Shown: positions 1 through 7,046 of the stretch, piece by piece | How positions within the stretch are numbered: the stretch's first letter is position 1 | Layout: every line of letters begins with the position of its first letter | Source of the DNA: Anaerolineae bacterium | GTDB lineage: Bacteria > Chloroflexota > Anaerolineae > Anaerolineales > Anaerolineaceae | DNA: 64,000 nucleotides | Direction: 5' to 3' | Assembly: GCA_013314735.1 (NCBI GenBank) | Contig: JABUFD010000002.1 | Coordinates: 124,001-188,000, forward strand | Translations under genes and position numbers: made by a program | Notes under the pieces: model-generated | The model's input: the letters and a program-made list of their open reading frames with translations, nothing else | Told to the model about the DNA's origin: nothing | The model's database searches: none

Positions 1-481
1 CCATCACAAAATAATCAGGGATCTGGAAACCGCAGTAGTCGATCGGCACAGTATACTGGTGGCGATCCACCTTGTCGAGCAGGACGCATGTTTTCAGGCT
101 GCGGGGCTGGCGGTCCAGCAGCAGCTTGCGCACGGTGTAGATGGTGAAGCCGCGGTCAACGATGTCATCCACCAGGATCACATCCCAACCGCGGATATTG
201 GTCTTGTGGTCAGAATTGATGCGCACGAAACCCGAAGAATCATCCGATTCATAGGAAGAAACCGACATGAAATCCATCGTCATTGGGCGGTGAATCTGCC
301 GCATCAGGTCGGTCAGGAACATCACGCTGCCACGCAATAATCCCAGCAGTAACAGGTTATCGGAATCTTGATAATCTTCCATAATCTTCGCCCCGATCGC
401 GTCGACGCGCTGCTTGATTTGTTCCGGGGTGATCAGGATCTCGCCAATAAAAGGGTAAGGTTTCTGTTCGCTGGTTTCCAT
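1..481 (-). CDS. hpt: Hypoxanthine phosphoribosyltransferase, 3' end cut by window
   Basis: Purine salvage enzyme converting hypoxanthine or guanine plus PRPP to IMP or GMP in the cytoplasm. The visible 160 codons begin METSEQKPYPFIGEILIT and contain the PRPP-binding loop VILVDDIVDRGFT preceded by the loop-I region LLRGSVMFLTDLMRQ, and end around VPIDYCGFQIPDYFV, so only a short C-terminal tail is missing. The start is set by GGAGAAAAG directly upstream of ATG. It is divergent from the esterase gene. Family assignment is firm; whether it prefers hypoxanthine or guanine cannot be seen. Confidence 0.93.
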   Translation of the reverse strand, partial: METSEQKPYPFIGEILITPEQIKQRVDAIGAKIMEDYQDSDNLLLLGLLRGSVMFLTDLMRQIHRPMTMDFMSVSSYESDDSSGFVRINSDHKTNIRGWDVILVDDIVDRGFTIYTVRKLLLDRQPRSLKTCVLLDKVDRHQYTVPIDYCGFQIPDYFVM

Positions 482-563
482 CTTTTCTCCTGCCAAAGTC
501 AAAGAATCAACATGTTAAGCATACGTGCAGGGGTGATGGATGTCAAGACAGGGAAAAATTGTT

Positions 564-603
564 GCCAGATTCCAGGCAACTGGAATCTGGCCCCGCATTT
601 TTT
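564..603. terminator. Perfect 12-bp hairpin with GCAA loop, then T-run
   Basis: GCCAGATTCCAG (564-575) pairs with CTGGAATCTGGC (580-591) around a GNRA-type GCAA loop; a run of six T follows at 598-603 on the plus strand and a five-T run lies on the minus-strand side. It sits between divergent genes, where a terminator is unexpected, so it may be an attenuator for one of them or an mRNA structure. Confidence 0.4.
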
Positions 604-667
604 CGTGTATACTTTGATTGGCTGTATGGAAGCAGCCTGAACTTGAGATTTGATAGGAGAGAAAACG

Positions 668-1486
668 ATGAGCATTGATGTCATTCATCACGAAAACATG
701 GTGTATGAAAACCTGCTGCCGCGCAATGTGGATGTGTGGCTGCCGCAGCAGTATACCCAACACGCAAATCAACACTTCCCGGTGCTGTATATGCATGATG
801 GACAGAACCTGTTCGACCCCAAATTATCGTATTCCGGTGTCACCTGGGGGGTGGCTGAAGCGGTTACCCGCCTCAGCCAGGCCGGGGAGATTCTCCCCTG
901 CATCGTGGTCGGCATCTGGAACACCCCTAACCGTTTCGGTGATTACCTGCCGACCCATCCGTTTGACACCCCCCTGGGGGAAAAGATTAAAAAACGTGCT
1001 TCACGCCGGCCAGGCTTCAACCAGGTCCAATATGTTGCCGACCAATACCTGGCGTTCATTGTTAAGAAACTCAAACCGATGATTGATGGGTCGTACCGTA
1101 CCTTACCCGAATACGAGCACACGGCAGTGATGGGTTCCAGTATGGGCGGTCTGATCTCGCTGTATGCGATCACCGAGTATCCGGAGGTATTTGGGGGGGC
1201 GGGTTGTGTTTCGACCCACTGGCCGGTGGTGGACAGGGTCATTTTGCCCTACCTGGAAGAAAAATTACCCGACCCGGCCACGCACCGGATTTATTTTGAC
1301 CGCGGTACACGCAAGTTGGACGCGCGGTATAACAAAGGACAAAACAAGGTGGACAAACTGATGGCTGCCAGGGGTTATCAGCCGGATGTCAATTGGATGA
1401 CGCGTGTTTACAAGGGCCATGAGCATCATGAACGCTATTGGCAGGAACGGATTACGGTACCGTTAACATTCCTTTTCGGAAAATAA
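668..1486 (+). CDS. Alpha/beta-hydrolase, esterase D-like
   Basis: A 272-residue serine hydrolase of the putative esterase (esterase D/IroE-like) family. Near the N-terminus is VLYMHDGQNLF, the usual oxyanion strand/loop of this family. The nucleophile elbow GSSMGG follows, and a late histidine in GHEHHERYW can complete the triad. No signal peptide is seen, so it is probably cytoplasmic. ATG at 668 is chosen because AGGAGA lies 7 bases upstream; a TTG at 650 in frame is less likely. The substrate cannot be told from the sequence. Confidence 0.8.
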   Translation: MSIDVIHHENMVYENLLPRNVDVWLPQQYTQHANQHFPVLYMHDGQNLFDPKLSYSGVTWGVAEAVTRLSQAGEILPCIVVGIWNTPNRFGDYLPTHPFDTPLGEKIKKRASRRPGFNQVQYVADQYLAFIVKKLKPMIDGSYRTLPEYEHTAVMGSSMGGLISLYAITEYPEVFGGAGCVSTHWPVVDRVILPYLEEKLPDPATHRIYFDRGTRKLDARYNKGQNKVDKLMAARGYQPDVNWMTRVYKGHEHHERYWQERITVPLTFLFGK

Positions 1487-1506
1487 AAAATGTGAAAATG
1501 CATTCC

Positions 1507-1530
1507 ATAGCGGTGGTATTCCACCGCTAT
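1507..1530 (+). terminator. Hairpin downstream of esterase
   Basis: A perfect 10-bp stem (ATAGCGGTGG / CCACCGCTAT, loop TATT) lies 20 bases after the esterase stop codon. There is only a weak T-tract after it, so it is a probable but not typical intrinsic terminator. Confidence 0.5.
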
Positions 1531-1606
1531 AATTCTTAACAGGAACCATTCGCGGGCGATTGGAACCTTCACCTGGTGATCAATTTCGCAGAAAAAGGAG
1601 TATCAG

Positions 1607-2581
1607 ATGTCAGAACAGTTTCGATGGGGTATCCTCGGGGCGGGGAGTATCGCCCGGAAATTCTCAGGAGATTTAAAACGTTTGCCAGGTGCCGTATGTT
1701 ACGCGGTCGCCTCACGCACACTCGAGAAAGCACGCGAATTTGCGGATGAATTTGGCATGCCGGTTGCTTACGGCAGTTACCAGGCTTTAATCGATGACCC
1801 CAAGGTGGACGCGATTTACGTGGCAACGCCCCACAGTTTTCATATGGAACATACGATGGCCTGCTTGAAGGGTGGGAAACCGGTGTTGTGTGAAAAGCCG
1901 TTCGCGATCAATGCAGCGCAGGCGCAGGCAATGATTGACACCTCGCGCACCCACAAGGTATTCCTGATGGAAGCGATGTGGAGCCGATTCCTGCCGGTCA
2001 ATTTGCAGGTGCGCCAATGGCTGTCGGAAAATCGGATCGGCACACCGCTGTTCCTGATGGCGGATTTCGGTTTTCGTGCACAACCCAACCCCGAAAGCCG
2101 CCTGTTCAACCCACAGTTAGGGGGAGGCGGGCTGCTGGATGTGGGCATCTATCCCATCAGTTATGCCGCGATGGTATTTGGTCATACACCCACCCAGATT
2201 CAGGCCTCCGCCTGGCTGGGCAGTACCGGTGTCGATGAACAAGCCGCAATGATCCTGACCCATGCCAATGGCGCCCAGGCGTTGCTGCGCACCGGGATTC
2301 GTGTAAGCACCGAGCAGACGGTTCGAATTGAGGGGACACAGGGTGTGATTGTGGTTCCGAATTTCTGGCATGCGACAGAAGCATTCCTTTACACGGGCGA
2401 TGCTAGTCCAGTGCATTTTACCGCCGAATCCGGCTACCATTTTGAGGCAGCAGAAGTGATGCACTGTGTACGCGCCGGGAAACTGGAGAGTGATGCGCTA
2501 CCGCTTGATGAAACCCTGGCTATCATGCGTACTATGGATGAAATCCGGACGCAAATTCAACTGACTTACCCGATGGAATAA
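1607..2581 (+). CDS. Gfo/Idh/MocA family NAD(P)-dependent oxidoreductase
   Basis: A 324-residue dehydrogenase of sugars or cyclitols. The N-terminal Rossmann motif is GILGAGSIARKF, and the family motif CEKPFAIN (the EKP lysine) follows at about residue 100. The C-terminal two-thirds fits the family's alpha/beta substrate domain, with GGGGLLDVGIYPI as in trans-1,2-dihydrobenzene-1,2-diol dehydrogenase-like members. AAAGGAG precedes the ATG. It is followed after 13 bases by an aldo/keto reductase, suggesting one operon of carbonyl-metabolising enzymes. The substrate is unknown. Confidence 0.88.
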   Translation: MSEQFRWGILGAGSIARKFSGDLKRLPGAVCYAVASRTLEKAREFADEFGMPVAYGSYQALIDDPKVDAIYVATPHSFHMEHTMACLKGGKPVLCEKPFAINAAQAQAMIDTSRTHKVFLMEAMWSRFLPVNLQVRQWLSENRIGTPLFLMADFGFRAQPNPESRLFNPQLGGGGLLDVGIYPISYAAMVFGHTPTQIQASAWLGSTGVDEQAAMILTHANGAQALLRTGIRVSTEQTVRIEGTQGVIVVPNFWHATEAFLYTGDASPVHFTAESGYHFEAAEVMHCVRAGKLESDALPLDETLAIMRTMDEIRTQIQLTYPME

Positions 2582-2594
2582 TGAGGAAAATCAA

Positions 2595-3563
2595 ATGACA
2601 ACGTTGATGCAATATGGTACTGTAGCCGGTGTGGGGAAACCGGTATCCCGCCTGGTGCAGGGGACGATCATGCTGATGATGGACCAGCTGGAGCAAGGAA
2701 TTGAGCTGATGGATATGGCTTTCGCCCATGGGGTGACAGCTTTCGACTCGGCACATGTATACGGCGGCGGGCAAACTGAGCGCGTAATTGGCGAGTGGAT
2801 GCAACGCCGCGGCAACCGCGAACAGGTGGTGCTCATGACCAAAGGCTGCCATCCCAATGCGGACCGTAAACGCGTTACCCCATACGACATGGCTTCTGAT
2901 TTGTTTGATTCCCTGGCACGGCTCAAGACTGATTACATCGACCTGTACGTGCTGCACCGGGACGATATGGATGTACCGGTCGGGCCGATTGTAGAAGCCC
3001 TCAATGAACACCGTGAGGCTGGACGGATTCGCGCTTTTGGAGGCTCCAACTGGACGCATCAACGGCTGGCGGAAGCCAACGCCTATGCGGAAGCACATGG
3101 ACTGGTGCCGTTCACGGTCAGCAGTCCCAATTACGGGTTGGCAGAACAGGTGAATAACCCGTGGGGGCCGGGCTGCGTCAGCTTGAGCGGTCCGCAAGAG
3201 GCGGACGCCAGGCAATGGTACCTGCAAAACCAGATGCCGATTTTCTCCTATTCCAGCATCGCACGCGGGTTCTTCTCAGGCCGGGTGAAGGCCAATGATC
3301 CTGCTGGTTCGAAGGATGTGTTGGATTCGGTGGCGGAATATGCCTATGCCCACCCGGTCAATTTCCGCCGGCTGGAGCGCGCGGAACAGCTGGCAGCGCA
3401 AAAGGGCGTTACGGTTCCACAAATCGCAATCGCCTACATTTTGTGTTCACCGCTCAACGTATTTCCACTGGTGGCATCGTACAACACCCAGGAAATGGAA
3501 GACAATCTTCAGGCTTTTTCAGTGAAGTTGAGCCAGGCCGAGTGGGAATGGCTTGATCTGTAA
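2595..3563 (+). CDS. Aldo/keto reductase family oxidoreductase
   Basis: A 322-residue NADPH-dependent reductase with a TIM-barrel fold. The catalytic tetrad is visible: DSAHVYG (Asp and Tyr), the lysine in LMTKGCH, and the histidine in DLYVLHRDD. It resembles YdjG/GPR-type AKR proteins by overall order. It lies 13 bases behind the Gfo/Idh gene with GAGG before the ATG. The physiological substrate cannot be inferred. Confidence 0.87.
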   Translation: MTTLMQYGTVAGVGKPVSRLVQGTIMLMMDQLEQGIELMDMAFAHGVTAFDSAHVYGGGQTERVIGEWMQRRGNREQVVLMTKGCHPNADRKRVTPYDMASDLFDSLARLKTDYIDLYVLHRDDMDVPVGPIVEALNEHREAGRIRAFGGSNWTHQRLAEANAYAEAHGLVPFTVSSPNYGLAEQVNNPWGPGCVSLSGPQEADARQWYLQNQMPIFSYSSIARGFFSGRVKANDPAGSKDVLDSVAEYAYAHPVNFRRLERAEQLAAQKGVTVPQIAIAYILCSPLNVFPLVASYNTQEMEDNLQAFSVKLSQAEWEWLDL

Positions 3564-3597
3564 CGCGAAACTCTCGAAGCGTAAAGGCTGATTGGCA

Positions 3598-4851
3598 ATG
3601 ACAACGCATACCCCTGAAACATTGGCGCAACAAGCGCTTGCTTTTACCCGCAGCATGGTGGAACGTTTCGGTCCTCGTCTGGCCGGTTCGGATGCCTGCC
3701 TGCAGGCCGCGGATGCGATTGCAGAGGGGATGCAGCAGCATTGCAGACAAGTGCAGACGGAGGACTTTTCTGTGCATCCTGCTGCCTTCCTGGATTGGAT
3801 CCGTGTATTGGTGGTTTTGTACATTGTTGTGTTGGCGGCGTTGTGGATGCAGCTGGCACTGCTGGCTTTTCTCATGGTGGCAGCTGGACTGTTGTTGATG
3901 GTATTTGAATTTTTCCTGTATGGAGAGGTGATTGATCCATTGTTCCCGCGCAAAACAGGCCGCAATGTATGGGGGGTGATTGAACCGGCAGGTGAAATCC
4001 GTCAGCAGGTGATCGTCAGCGGCCATCATGACAGCGCACGGATTTTCAATTTCTTCATTCACCAGCCCAGGCTGTATTCCCTGCGGGTGATGGGGGGGAT
4101 CGGCACCTTTGTGCTGATCGGGCTGTACAGCCTGGGCTGGAGCCTGGTGCAGGGTGCGTTTGGGGGAGGCGGGCAACTACCGCTGGCAGTTGTGATCGTG
4201 AACAGCATATTCACCCTCCTGTTGCTGCTGGTTGGCCAGCTGTGGTTTTTTGCCTCCGCCAAGGGCACACCTGGGGCTGGTGATAATATGATTGCCACAG
4301 GGATTGCCCTGGCGGTGGGGGAAGCGCTCTCGGTGCAAGCAGAAGCGGGTTCGCCGTTGAAACATACCAGCGTTCACCTGGTGAGTTTTGATGCGGAAGA
4401 AGCCGGGCTGCGTGGGGCGCGCCGTTTTTTCCAGCAGCATGGGCAGGATTTATTGGAGCTTCCCACCTGGCATTTCAATATCGACTGCCCGTATACGCTG
4501 GATGACCTGTTCTTCCTGACCTCGGATATCAACGGCAGCGTGCCGTTGTCTACCGAGATGGCGGAGCGATGTGTCAATCTGGCGCATTCGATGGGATATC
4601 CGGCCATTCACAAACCAATCACATTCCTGACCGGCGGAACGGACGCGGCCGAATCGGCAAAGGTGGGGGTGAAGGCAGTCACTCTGATGGCGATGCCATG
4701 GGACAACAGCGAACGTGCTGCCGTATACCACACCCCCGATGACCTGCTGGAAGCGATTGAGCCAAAAGCGGTGGAAGCTGCGATTGCTGTGGCGCTCGGT
4801 TTTATCAACGAGGTCGATGCGCAGTCTACAGCCCACGGTTCACATCCGTGA
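3598..4851 (+). CDS. Membrane-embedded M28 family zinc peptidase
   Basis: A 417-residue protein with an N-terminal helical part, two adjacent membrane segments (about residues 60-105), a catalytic domain beginning with the zinc ligands in VSGHHDSA, and two further hydrophobic helices inserted before GAGDN. The second metal site and general base are in FDAEEAGLRGA, and a further ligand is probably in AVYHTPDD. This layout, an M28 aminopeptidase domain interrupted by transmembrane helices, suggests a membrane-bound aminopeptidase. The ATG at 3598 has only a weak AAGG upstream. It is probably co-transcribed with the aldo/keto reductase. Confidence 0.82.
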   Translation: MTTHTPETLAQQALAFTRSMVERFGPRLAGSDACLQAADAIAEGMQQHCRQVQTEDFSVHPAAFLDWIRVLVVLYIVVLAALWMQLALLAFLMVAAGLLLMVFEFFLYGEVIDPLFPRKTGRNVWGVIEPAGEIRQQVIVSGHHDSARIFNFFIHQPRLYSLRVMGGIGTFVLIGLYSLGWSLVQGAFGGGGQLPLAVVIVNSIFTLLLLLVGQLWFFASAKGTPGAGDNMIATGIALAVGEALSVQAEAGSPLKHTSVHLVSFDAEEAGLRGARRFFQQHGQDLLELPTWHFNIDCPYTLDDLFFLTSDINGSVPLSTEMAERCVNLAHSMGYPAIHKPITFLTGGTDAAESAKVGVKAVTLMAMPWDNSERAAVYHTPDDLLEAIEPKAVEAAIAVALGFINEVDAQSTAHGSHP

Positions 4852-4868
4852 GTCTGTAGGTTTGTTGG

Positions 4869-5822
4869 TTATTCGGTGAACTGTTTTCGGATGGCTTCCA
4901 CTGCTTCCCGGAAGGTTCTTACGCTGCCTGGACTCTCAAAAATACCCGCACCGCCGAATACCTGCACGCCCCAGGTGGGTACTGCGGATCGGGCGGTTTG
5001 TTCCAGGCTGTCCGGGTAATCGAGGATATCCAGGATCAACTGGACTTTGCTGCCAGGGGGGATGAATGCCGGTGAAGCTTCCAGGAAGGTTCGGCCCCAA
5101 TCCATCGGGCGGCCGCTCTTGTGCGCATAGATAAGCGGGGTAAAGACATCAATGGAAGGGGCCAGCAAACCATACTCCTGGGCAAAAATGCGGCGGAGGG
5201 CGCCGTTATATTCCTCCGGCAGCCACGGGCACATGTACGCCCCGATGATGGTACCCGGACGAAGGCTTCGGATCAGTCCGGCGTAACGGGCGGCAAATCC
5301 TGCCACACGCTCGCATTTGTGACGGGTCCATGCTTGCTGGTGGTGACCAAGGATCTCTCGTGGTGTGTCCGCGTCTATGCCAGTGGACTGGCAAAATTCA
5401 GCGATGCATGCCGGGCAAAAACAGCTTTCCTGCAAATCCGGTTCAGGGGTTTCAAACCAGCCGGCATACGTCAGATAATCCAGCCAGATACCAGCCGGGG
5501 CGTAGGTTTCCAGACCGTCCAGCAGGTGCTGTTCGGTTTCTGCCAAAAAATCGGATTGGGAAAGGCATACGCCCTGCACCAGGCTGCCGTAGCGGATCGG
5601 TTTGCCGTCGGCGCCAATCGGAATTAGTTCAGGGTGCGTGTCGAAATCGGCGCGGAAGGTTTTGAATTCCACACAGGCATGGATGCCCTTTGCCTGGCAT
5701 TGCGTGAACGCACGCTTATCAAAACCGTGAAACCAGAGGGCATTGGCGCCAGCCGTGTGAAAACGGTCGATGTGGGCTAATGCGCCTGCGCCGTATGGTC
5801 CAAACAAAAGGGGGGCACTCAT
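4869..5822 (-). CDS. TIM-barrel glycoside-hydrolase-like protein of unknown specificity
   Basis: A 317-residue protein without a signal peptide. Strand-end motifs such as NALWFHGFDKR, CVEFKTFRADFD, GIWLDYLTYAGWFE and IGAYMCPWLPEEYNG fit the (beta/alpha)8 proteins annotated as hypothetical glycosyl hydrolases. A Cys pair in ESCFCPACIAEF is typical of that group. Candidate acidic residues are the Asp of WLDYLTYAGW and the Glu of the LPEEY segment. It is 3 bases downstream of degV on the same strand, so it is translated from the same message. Function is not assigned. Confidence 0.6.
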   Translation of the reverse strand: MSAPLLFGPYGAGALAHIDRFHTAGANALWFHGFDKRAFTQCQAKGIHACVEFKTFRADFDTHPELIPIGADGKPIRYGSLVQGVCLSQSDFLAETEQHLLDGLETYAPAGIWLDYLTYAGWFETPEPDLQESCFCPACIAEFCQSTGIDADTPREILGHHQQAWTRHKCERVAGFAARYAGLIRSLRPGTIIGAYMCPWLPEEYNGALRRIFAQEYGLLAPSIDVFTPLIYAHKSGRPMDWGRTFLEASPAFIPPGSKVQLILDILDYPDSLEQTARSAVPTWGVQVFGGAGIFESPGSVRTFREAVEAIRKQFTE

Positions 5823-5825
5823 GAT

Positions 5826-6686
5826 TCACCAATCCTCGCTGTAGCCGCACAGGGCGATTGCTCGTGGGCCGGTGTGCGTTCCTAAAATGGGCGAAACGAT
5901 ACTGATAAACAATTCAACAGGATGGTGTTCTTCGCGTACCCGTTCTGCCAGGGCTAATGCTTCCGCTTCTGCGGCGTTGTGAAGCACGGTAATATGAAGC
6001 GGGGCTTCGCTGTTAACGGTGCGGAAAAACTGGCGGTACAACCCTTCGATTCCGGCTTTACGGGAACGGGCGGGAATCGAAGCACCCACCGTACCGGTAT
6101 CGGGTTTAACGTAAATCAAAGGTTTAATTTTCAGGACGGAATCGAGGAAGGAAACGGCATCGCCGATTCGTCCCCCCCTGGTCAGGTATGTCATCGTATC
6201 CAGTGAAATATGATAGGCTACATTTTTGCGGACATTTTCCGCAGCGGTGAGCATTCGCTGCAAATCACCGCCAGCATCTCGTGCACGGGCCGCAGCAATC
6301 ACCTGCCAGCCGAGACCCATCGAATTGTTTTTTCCGTCAATCACCGTCACCGGGATCGGTGAACTTTCCACTGCTTGCCTGGCGGATGCAATCGTTCCGC
6401 TCATTGCGCTGCTGATAGTGAAAACCACCGCCTGTTGATATCCTTTGTCGGCTGCCTGTTGATAGGCGCGGACAAACTGTGCCGGGCTGGGCTGCGATGT
6501 CGTGGGATGGACCGGGTCCGATTCCAGCCGCCGATAAAACACCTCGGGTTCCAGGTCGACACCGTCCAGGTAGGTTTGTTCCTTCCAGGCGATGGTCAAC
6601 GGCACAACCTCGATGTCATAATCGGATCGCCATTGTTTCGGGATGTCACAGGTGCTGTCGGTGATCAGGGCGATGGATTGCTGCAT
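5826..6686 (-). CDS. DegV family fatty-acid-binding protein
   Basis: A 286-residue protein starting ALITDSTCDIP and carrying TTSQPSPAQF, the fatty-acid-head-binding motif of DegV/FakB proteins. YHISLDTMTYLTRGGRIG is the second signature. FakB proteins present fatty acids to the kinase FakA for phosphorylation and phospholipid synthesis; no fakA is near. TTTCTCC complement (GGAGAAAAATT) gives the ribosome site. First gene of a two-gene unit with the glycoside-hydrolase-like protein. Confidence 0.9.
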   Translation of the reverse strand: MQQSIALITDSTCDIPKQWRSDYDIEVVPLTIAWKEQTYLDGVDLEPEVFYRRLESDPVHPTTSQPSPAQFVRAYQQAADKGYQQAVVFTISSAMSGTIASARQAVESSPIPVTVIDGKNNSMGLGWQVIAAARARDAGGDLQRMLTAAENVRKNVAYHISLDTMTYLTRGGRIGDAVSFLDSVLKIKPLIYVKPDTGTVGASIPARSRKAGIEGLYRQFFRTVNSEAPLHITVLHNAAEAEALALAERVREEHHPVELFISIVSPILGTHTGPRAIALCGYSEDW

Positions 6687-6854
6687 AATTTTTCTCCAAT
6701 GAAAGTGTCAAACACTTTCCAAAGTGAATTGTACAGTTGTTTCACAGGCAGGCAATGGAGCTGTAGCCTACCCTAATTGTAACAAAGTCATATTGAGAAG
6801 GGCAGTATCTACCTCGTCCCAATAAATATGTTGAATAGAAACGACCTGCATAGC

Positions 6855-6883
6855 TTGACAAGCGTCCGGGAAATTGCTACGAT
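6855..6883 (+). promoter_or_regulatory. Sigma-70-type promoter of the Mn riboswitch/ATPase unit
   Basis: TTGACA (6855-6860), a 17-base spacer and TACGAT (6878-6883): a near-consensus housekeeping promoter. Transcription would start near 6890, directly at the first conserved bases of the riboswitch. Confidence 0.8.
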
Positions 6884-6887
6884 TATA

Positions 6888-7011
6888 TTACTCTTTGGGG
6901 AGTAGCGGTTCTGTTATGGAATTAGATTATCGTCAAGACGGAGCAATTCCCGGTAATCTATACGCCGATAGCGTATGCGAGACCAACACGTAGACAGTGT
7001 TGGTCTTTTTT
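6888..7011 (+). ncRNA. yybP-ykoY (Mn2+) riboswitch with terminator expression platform
   Basis: The two signature segments of the yybP-ykoY manganese aptamer are present: CTTTGGGGAGTAGCGG (6893-6908) and ATGCGAGACC (6975-6984), joined by a stem-loop arm ending in ATACGC-CGATA-GCGTAT (6960-6976). Bases TTGG near 6896 can close with CCAA at 6983-6986, and the same CCAACAC is the left arm of the terminator at 6980-7006. The aptamer base and the terminator are therefore mutually exclusive, which predicts an ON switch: Mn2+ stabilises the aptamer and allows read-through into the ATPase gene. The class assignment is by remembered consensus, not by covariance search. Confidence 0.85.
6980..7011 (+). 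terminator. Riboswitch-controlled intrinsic terminator
   Basis: A 10-bp stem, AGACCAACAC with GTGTTGGTCT (loop GTAGACA), ends in a run of six T. Its left arm is shared with the 3' signature of the riboswitch aptamer, as expected of a transcriptional expression platform. Confidence 0.85.
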
Positions 7012-7046
7012 AATCGAATCAATGAAGTCATGGCTGGAGAATTGAA

